From: Fulvia fulva
Lineage: Eukaryota; Ascomycota; Dothideomycetes; Mycosphaerellales; Mycosphaerellaceae
Assembly (NCBI RefSeq): GCF_020509005.1
Contig: NC_063013.1
Span: 1,116,001-1,180,000 of the forward strand
Direction: 5' to 3'
Length of the DNA stretch: 64,000 bases
Of the stretch, positions 8,601 to 19,914 are shown piece after piece (the first letter of the stretch is position 1; each line of letters opens with the position of its first letter). The position numbers and the translations under genes are program-made. Below the pieces are notes generated by a model. It searched no databases and was not told the origin of the DNA. It worked only from the letters and a program-made list of their open reading frames with translations.

Positions 8601-11343
8601 TCCTAAGGGAGGCAAGGTTTTAAGTATATCGGTATACTCCCTACTAGCTATAAACTACTCTATAGATAAACACAATTCGGTAATAGCTTCTTATCTAGTT
8701 ATACTATATATAGTAAATAGAAAGATCCCTACTTTTAAACCCTTTATAATAATAGTACTAACTCTACGTACTTTAATATCGACTTTATATATAAGAACAA
8801 CCTTAATATAATATAGCTACCTAATCCGTTAGGGCTAATATTAGTAGATAGCCGACCTACTAGTGACCTTATTACTTATAGAATAACGGCATAGATTCAG
8901 ATCGGTAACTACGTAGAGACTAGGTCTAGCTACTACGTATTACTAGAATATAATATAGTCCTCGGCCGTCCCTAGTACGACGAGTATTAACCTACGTTCT
9001 ACTATACGTTAGGAACTATAACCCTATTCTTACTATATTGTCGACAGAACTATATACTCGGAACTGAACTAGTATACGTATAGTCTATTAACGATAAGGG
9101 TATTATACTAAGAGGCGTTCTTTAGACCGAGATACTAGTACTAGAGAGTTCGCGACCTTAAGCTCTATCTAATTACGCTAAACCCTACGTAGAGGATGAA
9201 GACGAACCTATAGTAGTATAGGAGACGTATACGACGAAGGTAGTAATACGACATACCGTCGACACCTACGATAAACCGGAACCGTCTTACTACGTCCGCT
9301 AGCTACTACCCGCCGATAGGGTTGAAACACTTAAGCGCCTAGCGCGTCGAACGAAGAAAGAACTAAAGGTCGAGACTAAGCCGGAGATCGACACCAAGCC
9401 TATTAATACAGAAGCACTTCGGCGTCTAAGCCGGAGGAAGGGCCATAAAGTATATATAATATAGATGTTTAACCCGAAAGAAAATCCTAATAAGTAAGTC
9501 GCGCGAGACCCGCTATCCGCGTATATACTAAAGGCTTTCGGTATAAGAGCGAAGCTAGTACTAGGAGGTAGCGCGGCGATGTTAGTAGATACTAATACTC
9601 GAGAAAACATAGATAGATAGGAGGAGCCCCGGGGTAACTATACCTAGCGGCAACTTAACGCCTCTACTATATTAGCTAACGACTATTAACGTTTTATAAA
9701 CAGTAAGGACAAAGACTAGGATCCTATCCCTTTGTTACTAGTAGAGTTTAGGGAAATGGCTAGGCTATTTAGCCGTAAGGAAGTAGACAAGGTCCTACCG
9801 CGACAGCCTAGTATAGACTATAAGATCAAGCTAAAGAATAGTTAGACACCGCTATTTCGAAGACTATACTCCTTCTCTATACAAGAGAACGAGGTGATTA
9901 AGAAGTAGATCGACGACTAACTTGAGAAAGGTTTTATTTAGAGAAGCGTATTACTAGTAGTAGTACCTGTTCTAATAGTTAAAAAGCCGGGTAGAGGGCT
10001 ACGAGTATACGTAGACTATAGAGCTCTAAACGCGCTTACGACGAAGAGTCGCTACCCGATTCTACTATTTCAAGAGACCTTTAATCGTATTACTAGCGCG
10101 CAATAGTTTACTAAACTAGATGTTATCGCTACGTTTAATCGTATCCGTATTATAGTAGGAGACGAGTAGAAAACGGCCTTTACTATAAGATATAGGTAGT
10201 TTAAGTACGTAGTTATGCCTTTTAGACTATATAATATACTAGGAACGTTTTAGTCATTTATAAACGACATAATAAGGGAGTTTCGAGATGACTTCGTAAT
10301 ATGTTACCTTAATAACGCACTTGTCTTTAGTAAGACAAGAGAAGAGTATGTCTAATATGTTCTAAAGGTCCTATAAAAGCTAGATACCGCCGGGCTCTAG
10401 TAAGATATTAATAAATACGAGTTCTTTAGACACGAGACTACTTATCTAGGTGTTATTATTACAAATAAGGGCATTAAGATAGACCTAGCTAAGATTGAAT
10501 GCGTGAAGAATTGGCCTATACCCGCGAATATTACCAACATCTTGTCGTTTATACGGTTTACTAACTTCTACCGTAGGTTTATTAAGGATTTTAGTAAGAT
10601 CTACTTGCCTATAACGAAGCTTACGAGGAAGAATGTCCTATAGGACTAGTCTCTAGCATATTAATAGGCGTTCGAGGTATTAAAGCAAGTATTTATCGAT
10701 ACGCCTACCTTAAAACACTTCTATCTAGGGCGAGAGACTATTCTAGAAATAGATGCCTTAGATTACGTTATAGTAGTAGTACTCTTATAACGTAACGAGC
10801 GAGGAGTATTATATCCTATCGCTTATATATCTAAGAAGATAGATCCCTAGTAATATAACTACGATATCTACGATAAGGAGCTCCTAGCTATTATATAAGC
10901 TTTCGAGGAATAGCGACCGGAGCTAACTATTAATAAATACGGTACCGACGATTATAAGAATCTACTAGACCTAGGATCTAAGGACAAGCCGACGCTTATA
11001 TACTCCGATTATAAGAACCTCGAATAGTTTATAAGTACGAAGTAATTAAACCGTAGATAAGCTCGCTAGGCCGAGTTTCTCTCGTAGTTCTTCTTTAAGA
11101 TTGTCTATAGGCTAGGAGTTCAAGGTACTAAGCTAGACAGCTTAACCCGACGTTTATAGGACTTACCGAAGCCTAGAGACCTAGATAACCTACGAAACTA
11201 ATAGTAGTATTAGGTATTACTAGGCCTAGATCGTATCCTAAACCTATTATCTACTAGAGTGTTATCGGTATATAATAATAACGTTATTAACCCGCTTACG
11301 ACCGCTATTCGAGGACTCTATACGTAACTAGAGGCTAAGGAAG
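8601..11343 (+). pseudogene. Gypsy-I pol: protease, RT, RNase H; truncated on the right
   Basis: The RT is clear in plus-strand translation from about 9780: YKIKLKNS, then [18 protein letters not shown] at about 9980-10030, [14 protein letters not shown] near 10110, and the catalytic box as CYLNNALVFS near 10303. That is YLDD with both Asp codons changed to Asn by RIP. RNase H motifs follow ([47 protein letters not shown]). A protease probably occupies about 8600-9200 but is too eroded to call by residue. The frame ends at the Gypsy-II LTR, and integrase and the right LTR are missing from the window. Confidence 0.8.
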
Positions 11344-11862
11344 TGTCATAGTCTCCCTATAGAGTGTATAGAAGGTAGGGACAGAAGAGCCTTAGAGTGC
11401 TTAGAAGTCGTCAAGAAGTGATAGTCTAGCTTAGTATATAAGCGCTAAGAATTATATGCCCCGTAATATTTACTACGGGACCTAGCCCTCCAAATTCACC
11501 CCTCTACTAAACCTTAATAGATTTACTTCGGCTCGTAACTATATAACTTACGGCACTCCCGCGAGTACCCGCGACTACGCTAGACCCTAGAAGAAGCACG
11601 TAGAAGACTCGGAACGTAGGGCAGGTTGGAATAAGGTTTTAAGTAAAGCTACTAAGCGCGGCTTCGTACGGGTTAGCCCTATTGATACGGGGACACGTAC
11701 TCGCGAGGGTCGCGTATAAATATCTAGCCTTCCCTAGGCCTCTCTTGCTTTCTTCGTCTTTCGTTTTGTATAGTAATTATACTACACCCTTTATATCTAT
11801 ACTTCGTACCTACATTCTCGCTTTTACCCTTATATCTTATAGGCTAGGCTCTCGCCCTAACA
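11344..11862 (+). repeat. Gypsy-II copy 1 left LTR (519 bp)
   Basis: It begins TGTCATAGTCTCC and ends CGCCCTAACA, with TG...CA ends. It is nearly identical to 17114-17633 and to the inverted LTRs at 27711-28229 and 33481-33999, with differences mostly C/T or G/A. Confidence 0.93.
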
Positions 11863-11879
11863 TTACGAAAGACTAATAA

Positions 11880-13110
11880 ACCGTTAACTACTCGAGTTAT
11901 CCTTATAGGTGACCACGCTACCGATAGAGGTGTCAACCTCGACAACTAGGACACTCTATTCCACTTTAGCGAGTGGACTAACATCCCCTTCTCGAACGCC
12001 GCTACCTTTAGTACCTAGGCAAACGCTAACCCTAATACCGCCTACGCTATTATTAACCGTACCGTCTCCTCTTTCCGCGAGACCGCCTAGTAGGTCGAGT
12101 AAGCAAATAACTAAGCAATATACCTTTAAGGTATTGTAAATACCTTCTAGAACCTCGCCCCGTACGCCGACGATAACCGCCGCTAGTACTTCTCTAAGAA
12201 GGTTAACGACCTAGACGAGCTCGACGGTAATAAGAGTAAGTTTAAGGCATTTAAGACATAGCTTACTATTAAGCTATTAGCTAATACCGACCACTTTCCG
12301 TAAGAGAAGGACAAAGTTACGTACGTCTTCTCCCTCCTTCGGGGAGACGCCGCGGCTTAGGTATAATACTATATCGACAACGCTACGTAGACTATCGGCT
12401 ACCCGGACGTCCTTACCTTAATATAGGACCTCCGTACTACCTTTAGTGATCTAGACCGTAGAGCTACCGCCTAGAACGCTATCTATAACCTCCTCTAGAA
12501 GAACAAGAGCTTCGCCGAGTACCTCGCGGCCTTTAACCGCGATATCGGGTTTACCGGCTATAACGAAGAGACTAAGAAGAGTACTCTCCGCCGTAGTTTG
12601 TTAGTAGAGCTTCTTCGAGCCCTCGAGGATAAGGACGTCGGTACTATAAGCTTCCGTAAGCTTATCGAGACCTACTAGCGCCTCGACTCTAATATAAAAC
12701 ACACCGCCTCTCTCCCCGCTTCCCGATCTTAAGGTCGTTAGCCTCGTAGTCCCGGAAGCCACTTCGCTACTCTACTAGGCGCCGCCGCTCCTACGGCTCT
12801 CCCTCCCGTCTCTATAGGTAACGCTATAGATCTTAGCGCTAGTACCGCCGTCCCTCGAGTCTAGGGCCTCGTTAACGGTAAGCTTACTCCCGAAGAGAAG
12901 CTTCGCCGTCGCTAGGCCGGACTCTATACCTACTACGGCGGTCTAGGCTATATCGTAGCTAACTATCCGTAGCTCGCTACCCGTAACGCCCGTAACCCGG
13001 TTCGCGGCGCTATCGGCGCTATCGAGTCTACTCCTACTACTCCCGCTAAGTAGGAAAAAGCCTAGGTCTTCCTTATCGACGCGAGGAAGACTAAGAACAA
13101 CGTTTACCGA
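11880..13110 (+). pseudogene. Gypsy-II gag, degenerate (copy 1)
   Basis: The frame begins around 11886 with RVILIGDHATDRGV and runs to about 13110 with TAG-type stops. The capsid part includes YVFSLLRGDAAA (near 12330), FAEYLAAFNRDIGF (near 12511) and LVELLRALEDKD. The nucleocapsid knuckle near 12925-12970 reads YTYYGGLGYIVANYP, which is CX2CX4HX4C with Cys and His codons mutated to Tyr. Gag forms the particle and binds the element RNA. No intact ATG is visible at the start. Confidence 0.82.
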
Positions 13111-16100
13111 AAGTGAAGAGAGGAAGGAAGTTGAGGATCAATATAGTATAGCTAGACCTATACGACGAGACGGGCAAGGACCACGCTTATAAACCGTTCG
13201 TTACGACTATAAATATCGGCTTAAAGAAACTCTCTTCTTCTAATCTCACTCTTATAGACACTAGCGTACTAGGCGAGTCTTTTATAGACTATAAACTCGC
13301 GACCTCTCTTAATCTCGAACCCTAGGAACTGAAGTACCCTCGTACCCTTAAACTCTTTAACGGTACGGAGACTACTACTAGTAAGATTACTTATGTTATA
13401 TACACGTTAATTACCCTCGGAGGTAAGCGTATGTCGATCACTAGCTTCCTTACGTCCCTACCGTATTAGAAGTTTATCCTCGGCCTCCCCTAGTTTAGAC
13501 GATACCGACCTATTATCGACTAGACTTCCCTTACTATTAGCTTCCCTCTAGAAGTTCCTCCGGCACCTCCGCCTTCTCCGCCGCCTTAGCGCGGTCCTAA
13601 GTATACTAAGATCTTCTAGGTAAACGCTACTACCTTTACTACTACTACTAAGCACCCTAAAGCTTAAGTCTTCGCCGCCTCTCTCCGCGATATCGACATC
13701 GCCCTCGAGAAGCTCGACAAGAAGCGTATACCTACCGACCCTACTACGAAGGTCCCTCCTTAGGTATACTATATCCTCTACGTATTCGATACTAAAGCCG
13801 TAGACGAGCTGCCTCCTTATCGCCCTTACGACTATAAGATTAAGCTAGAAGAAGGTATAGAGACACCGTTTAGACCGCTATATTCTATATCCCGAGAAGA
13901 GCTTATCGTCCTTAAGAGATACCTCGAAGAGAACCTAAAGAAGGGGTTTATTCGAGCGAGCCGTTCTAGCGCTAGTAGTCCCGTTATGTTCGTTAAGAAG
14001 CCCGGCGGTAGCCTACGCTTCTACGTAGACTACCGAGGCTTAAACGCTATTATTAAGAAGAACCGCTACCTAATACCGTTGATTTAGGAGACGCTCGAGC
14101 GCCTCTCTAAGGCCAAGTACTTCACTAAGCTCGATATTATCGCTACGTTTAACAAGTTACGAATAGTAGAAGGATACGAGTATCTTATAGCCTTCCGTAC
14201 TCGCTACGGGCTGTTCGAGTCGCTCGTTATGCCCTTCGGCGTTTATAACGGGCCTAGTACCTTCTAGAACTTTATTAACGACATCCTTTAGGAGTTCCTC
14301 GATTAGTTCTATACTACCTATATCGACGACATCCTAGTCTATAGCGAGACTAAGGAGGAGCACCGCGAGCACGTCTATAAGGTCCTTTAGAAGCTCGTAG
14401 ACGCCGGCTTATAGCTCGATATCGACAAGTACGAGTTTAAGAAGACCGAAGTCAAGTTCCTTAGTTTAATTATTACCGTAGACGGCATTAAGATAGACTA
14501 AGAGAAGATCGACGCTATCGTCGAATAGGATACTCCTACGAACGTCAAAGAGGTCTAGGGTTTCCTAGGCTTTACTAACTTCTACCGCCGCTTTATCTAC
14601 GTATTCTCGGGCGTAGTACGCCCTTTAACGAAGCTTACGCGTAAGGGTAAGAAGTTTGCCTAGACCGACGAATACTAGGAGGCTTTTGACTTACTTAAAG
14701 CGAAGTTTGTTAAGAACCCGCTTCTATAGCACTTCGATTTCGAACTAGAGACCCGTATAGAGACTAACGTATCCGACGGCGTAGTAGGCGGTGTCCTACT
14801 ATAACGCCGCTCGCCTAAATCTCCCTAGCTACCTATCGCCTTCCTCTCTAAGAAGATGACCGCTACGGAGGATAACTACGAGATCTACGATAAGGAGCTT
14901 CTCGCTATCGTTAAAGCTTTTAAAGAGTAGCGCCCCGAGCTCGAAGGCTCTACTATACCCGTCTAAGTAAGCTCCGACTATAAGAACCTCGTCTACTTTA
15001 TAAAGAGCAAGCTACTTAATCGTCGCTAGGCCCGCTAGAGCGAGTTCCTCTTCCGGTTCAACTTTATAATCTCGTATACGCCCGGTAAGGCCAACTCGAT
15101 AGCCGACGCCCTTACCCGCCGCCCTAGTAACTCTCTAGTTAATCGAAGAGGGGGCCGGCAAATCGTAGAGTAACAAGTCATTAAAGAGCATAACCTCTCT
15201 TCCGAGCTTCGAGAGTACCTATCGAACGGCTAGCCTACGCTCGCCGCTTCCTTTACTACTCTCGTGCTCGCTCCTACCTAGCTTAACGAGAGTAACGATA
15301 AATCCGAGCCTAAAGAATACGCCTCGGACGCTAAGGACTTAAACGACGATAAAGAGGGCTTAGTAACGACCGACGGCTTATCCGAATTAGACTTTAAGGG
15401 GTTTAATAATAAAGAGTAGCCCGAAGGCATTATAGTACGAGTACGAATAGCGTATAATACCGATATAGACGCCTAAGAGTTAGTTTAGGCCCTTAAATCT
15501 AGCGCGAGGACATTCCCGGGCTTCTCGCTATCCGAGTACGAGCTCTAGGAAGGTATCGTCTACTTCCGTAAGAAGCTTTACGTACCGTAGCCCGAAGGCT
15601 CTAATATCCGAGCTGAGATTCTTTAAATCGTCTACGACTCCGCCTCTAGGGGTCACCTAGGCGTAGCTAAGACCTATAAGCTCCTCGCTAGGTATTACTA
15701 GTAGCCGTATTCCTAGAAGGACGTCCGCCGCTACGTACTAAACTACGCTACTTACCGAAGAGCTAAAGCTAACCGCTACCGTCCCTACGGTCTCTTATAC
15801 CCTCTCCCGGCTCCTAATCGTCCGTAGAAGCACATTACGATAGACTTTATTACCGATCTTCCTTACGGTAAGACCTTTAGCGGCGTAAAAGTAAAGGCCC
15901 TTCTAGTAATTATAGACCGTTACTCTAAGGACCGGTACATAATCCCGTGCTAGAGCATAACCGTAAAGGAGACTACTCGCTTGTTCTACGAATTCGTCTA
16001 GCGCTTTTAAGGCCTCCCGGATAGCATCACCTCTAACAGAGGCACCTAGTTCATCTCGTACTTCTAGAAGCGTCTATATGCTATCCTAGGCATTAAGCAT

Positions 16101-16990
16101 AACCTCTCGACCAGTTTTTAGCTACAGACCGACGGCTAGACCGAAATTACGAACGCTATCCTCGAGTAGGTCCTTTATTACTTCGTCGACTACTACTAGA
16201 AGGATTGGCCTTAGTATATCCCTACGGTAGAGTTCGCTACTCGTAACTAGGACTCGGAGACTACTAGTTACTCTCCCTTCTATACTACGAGAGGTTACTA
16301 CCCTCGTATAGGTATAGAACTAGAAGAACCTCTCCCGTATACCGAAGACGTAAACGAGTAAGTAGTAGACGAGTTCGCTACTATACTCTTATAGATCTAT
16401 AAAGAAGTTTACGACGAGATAGTATACGTATAAGCAATCTACGAGAATCAAGCTAATCGTTATCGCTAGCTAGCTCCCGACTACTAAGTAGGCGATATAG
16501 TCTACCTTAACTCTAAGAACATTAAGACGGACCGCCCCTCTAAGAAGCTGAACTAGAAGAACCTAGGTCCTTTTGAGATTACCGAGCGTATTAGTTTATA
16601 CGCCTACCGTCTAGCTCTTCCTACGAACATAAAGATCCACGACGTCTTCTATCCCGTACGCCTTCGGCCGTCGGCTAAGGACCTATTCCCGAACTAAAAC
16701 TAAGACATACTAGGTCCTCCCGATAAAGTAGAAGTCGACGAGCCCGTTAACCTACCTTCTAACGACTATACCGTCCGTAAGATCCGGGGAATCCGCGTAG
16801 AGCCTAACGACGTTAAAGGACTACCGCCGATTAAGTATAAAGTCGAATAGTAAGGTTGCCCTAAGTAGGATACCTTATAGGAACCTATCCAATATATTGT
16901 CTTTAATCGTTAAGCAATCGAAGAATACTACGCCCGCGTAGACGGCCTAGAAGTCAATATCGGTAGGCTCTTCGAATCTAAGCTCTTCGA
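13111..16990 (+). pseudogene. Gypsy-II pol: protease, RT, RNase H, integrase, chromodomain (copy 1)
   Basis: Domains in order: a protease near 13240-13500 (TLIDTSVLGESFIDY, ILGLP); RT from about 13800 with [18 protein letters not shown] (~14000) and an intact YIDD at 14319-14330; RNase H to about 15120 ([27 protein letters not shown]); the integrase zinc region near 15640-15760 and DDE core, where D in TIDFITDLP (~15840) is kept but the second Asp box reads SNRGT (~16035) instead of SDRGT, a TG-to-TA product; and a C-terminal chromodomain-like segment near 16765-16910 (IKYKVE*, then EPIQYIV). The chromodomain would steer integration to modified chromatin. Many TAG stops make it non-functional. 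Confidence 0.88.
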
Positions 16991-17113
16991 CGGGGCTTAC
17001 TAATAGTGTATCGACTATAACATTAGGCCTAGGCCTAGTACTAAAGCTGAACATCCTCGATATATAGAACTACTACGGCTTCGTAGGAACTTAGCTTTGT
17101 TCGGGGGGGCTAC

Positions 17114-17633
17114 TATTATAGTCTCTCTATAGAGTATATAGAAGGTAGGGACAGAAGCGCCTTAGAGTGCTTAGAAGTCGTTAAGAAGTGATAGTCTAGC
17201 TTAGTATATAAGCGCTAAGAATTATATACCCCGTAACATTTACTACGGGACCTAGCCCTCCAAATTTACCCCTCTACTAAACCTTAACAGATTTACTTCG
17301 GCTCGTAACTATATAACTTACGGCACTCCCGCGAGCACCCGCGACTACGCTAGACCCTAGAAGAAGCACGTAGAAGACTCGGAACGTAGGGCAGGTTGGA
17401 ATAAGGTTTTGAGCAAAGCTACTAAGCGCGGCTTCGTACGGGTTAGCCCTATTAATACGGGGACACGCCCTCGCGAGGGTCGCGTATAAATATCTAGCCT
17501 TCCCTAGGCCTCTCTTACTTTCTTCGTCTTTCGTTTTATATAGTAATCATACTATACCCTTTTGTATCTATACTTCGTACCTACATTCTCGCTTTTACTC
17601 TTATATCTTATAGGCCAGGCTCTCGCCCTAATA
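17114..17633 (+). repeat. Gypsy-II copy 1 right LTR (520 bp)
   Basis: It begins TATTATAGTC and ends CCCTAATA, that is TG...CA with both ends converted to TA. It is followed directly by Gypsy-III gag sequence in reverse orientation, with no duplication of the left flank. Confidence 0.92.
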
Positions 17634-18852
17634 GTCGGCGACTAGAGCGGCCCCTACCTCTATTCTATATAGTGTCTTTAGTAGCTTAGAGTCGAGTCTT
17701 TAGATCGTTAACCTCCTTCTATAGAGCCTAGTTCTTAGCTTCGGTATCCTATACCTTCTTCTTCTCCTTTTCGTAAAACTCGCTAAATTACTTATATAGG
17801 TTATTAGCCTCCCTATACTTCTTCTCTACCTCTTATAACTTTACTAGGTTATAATCCTTCTTACTCTTTAGGTCTACGCCTATCTTCTATATTATAGCCT
17901 CCTCGCTTTGTAGTATCTTATAGATACGGTTATACTCGGTATATAGCGTAGTATACTAGGTATTCTAGAGGTTATTAGCTCGCTCTATTATATCGAGTTA
18001 TCTACCTTTAGTGATCGCTATATTTACTACCTATAGTACAAAGTCGTAGGTAGTCTTCGGGTACTAGGATACGAGGGTCGTAAGTTTGTCTAGTATAATA
18101 TTCTAGTATTTGGATACGAGAATATACTCTGCCTTATCGAGTAATAGGTATACCTCGTCTAGGTCGCCGCCTAGGTTCTCTTCGAGCTTAAACTCGAACA
18201 GTTCTATAAAGTCAATCTTACTACCTTCTTCTCGCTCGAAGGCTTTCTAGTAAGCTTTATTAATTTCCTATTATAGCGCGACACCGGTATCTAGTATAAC
18301 TCGCCGGTTATCGTCCTATATCTAACTCCGAGGAAAAGAGGAGAGGTCGGGAAAAAGAGATATACGCTACTTACCTTTGCCCTTAGGCTTTAGTAGCGGT
18401 AGTATACCGCCGTTCGTCTATAAAGTTATATTGTCTAGGTTCGGGAGAGGCGCAACGATACCTATTTCCTATATATCTACGAGCGCGCGACTACCTACCA
18501 ATAATATCGCCGCGTTACGTTCTCTAGGCATTTACGCGCTATACGCCTTACCGTATTCTATATTCTAATACGACTCTACGCGTTCTTCGAGTTCTATAGT
18601 TCTGTCTGTTCCTATTATTACGCGTCCTATACCTAGATCCGCGATATAGGTAGGGTAGTAGAACAAACTATAAGGGCGCGTATACCGTAGGGTCTAAATA
18701 AGAGAGTTGTTATTCTACGAAGCTACGAAAGAGGAGCGCGAGGCGCGGCAAAGTTATAAAGTAAAGCTAAGCCGCGCTAACCCGATATAGAAGGTCCGCG
18801 GTTCACCCGGGCCGACGTAGCTATAGTAAGGGGTCGCGGGCTACCCGTAATA
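17634..18852 (-). mobile_element. Gypsy-III 5' fragment (LTR plus part of gag), inverted
   Basis: Reverse complement of 53173-54391, with the same length (1,219 bp) and no visible gap. It contains one LTR (18669-18852) and the start of gag. The gag part encodes the acidic, coiled-coil-like N-terminus (LFEFKLEENLGGDLDK and following). The rest of the element is missing because the fragment ends exactly at the Gypsy-II LTR. A frame shared by both copies at 18377-18568 and 53457-53648 is out of the gag frame and is not considered a gene. Confidence 0.9.
18669..18852 (-). repeat. Gypsy-III LTR in the inverted fragment (184 bp)
   Basis: It matches 53173-53356 and 60875-61058 in reverse orientation. 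It ends in CCGTAATA, the complement of the TATTACGG start of the other copies. Confidence 0.88.
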
Positions 18853-19617
18853 CTTATTACTATATTATCCGCTACTTTCGTACCTTATATATAGTATACA
18901 CTTACCTAAAACAAAAAGGTATCACTACCCTAAGGTAATGACCTTTAAAAGTATAGAAAGTAAGGCACCCCGAAGGTGCCTTTTTAACTTTCCGATACCG
19001 TTACTCCGGTATTACCTATTAGAGCCCTATTATACCTTATATAGTATAAGCTCTATCGTAGACAGCCTAGTACATTACGCTACTAACTAGTATCTTATAC
19101 TCCCTAGGGGTAGAGCGAGCTCTCTTACTATTTACCGGAGCAAAATAACTTAGTATAGAGTAATTATTAGACAATTTAATAAGTTAAGCGGACGACAATA
19201 TATGTTTAAGTATACGGTACGACTAAGGCTACCCCTAGATTAAACTTAGGACCTCTGATATTTACCGGTAGGTAAGATGATTATATACTTAAGTAAAAGT
19301 CCGTATAACGGGACTATTACCTAAGCTATCTTATCGGTAATAGTTATATAATCTATACTTTATTATATAGGTAACAATAGTAGTAGTAAAGGTGAGGAAT
19401 AAGGGAAGGGGTATAAAGCTTACCTTACTTACCTTAGCTTACTTTACTTAAAATAGCTAACTTACCCTTACTATAGTAGTAGTAATACCGAGGGCCTAAC
19501 GTTACTACTATAGGTAGGGGGAGTAGTTATAATAGGGTGCACGCGATTATATAGGAATTACCTCATTCACTCTAGCGTACGAGCTAAGGGGGTGTGTCGC
19601 GATCCGAGCGTATATAT
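18853..19617. other. Unassigned RIPed spacer between Gypsy-III fragment and LINE-A
   Basis: I see no coding domain on either strand. The stretch is TA-rich, contains a 37-base hairpin at 18956-18992 and a low-complexity CTTAC-type tract near 19430-19470. It could be an old solo LTR or MITE, but no defined ends were found. Confidence 0.4.
18956..18992. repeat. Perfect-stem hairpin followed by T run
   Basis: AAGGCACC (18962-18969) pairs with GGTGCCTT (18975-18982) around a CCGAA loop. An outer stem GAAAGT/ACTTTC (18956-18961 with 18987-18992) extends it across a 4-base bulge. It looks like an intrinsic terminator, but in a fungal nucleus that reading is not warranted. It may be the end of a small mobile element. 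Confidence 0.5.
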
Positions 19618-19914
19618 AGGTAATATCCTATTATCAAAACTTAAGGCTACGTACGCTAAGGATTAGGTAACTAATTAGTCACCTATAGCCTCTTTAAGAG
19701 CAATACTTGTCTATTCTAGATAGACATATATAATATATAACCTGCTTTTAAAACACCCTATATAAGCCCGTATAATGACTTCCTATACTTCTAACGTAAT
19801 ACTATATAGCTATACTATCTTGTTTTCGTATATATAGAGAGGAAACCGTATTAGTAAAAATTCCTCTTCCTTCCCGCCTATCCTTTCCTCCTCGTTCTCG
19901 TCTTAGATTTCCCT

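Larger units (their letters stand above)
11344..17633 (+). mobile_element. Gypsy-II copy 1: full-length RIPed chromovirus-like Ty3/gypsy
   Basis: A 6,290-bp element with 519/520-bp LTRs, gag and pol. It is collinear with the inverted copy at 27711-33999, which is 6,289 bp. Both are RIP-saturated and differ mostly by transitions. No target duplication exists: GGAAG precedes the left LTR and GTCGG follows the right. The left neighbour is Gypsy-I and the right neighbour is a truncated Gypsy-III, so the two flanks did not come from a single insertion site. Confidence 0.92.

Noticed and set aside
11909..12139. A 76-codon open frame identical in both Gypsy-II copies (also 33204-33434 on the minus strand)
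   Set aside because: It is out of frame with the recognisable gag. Its identity follows from the two copies being the same element with RIP-saturated sites. It starts with GTG and shows no domain.
18377..18568. A 63-codon frame shared with 53457-53648 (minus strand)
   Set aside because: It lies opposite the Gypsy-III leader/gag start and is conserved only because both are copies of the same element.
18956..18992. Rho-independent terminator
   Set aside because: The hairpin plus T run looks like one, but the window is from a fungal nuclear genome, where such terminators are not used in this way.
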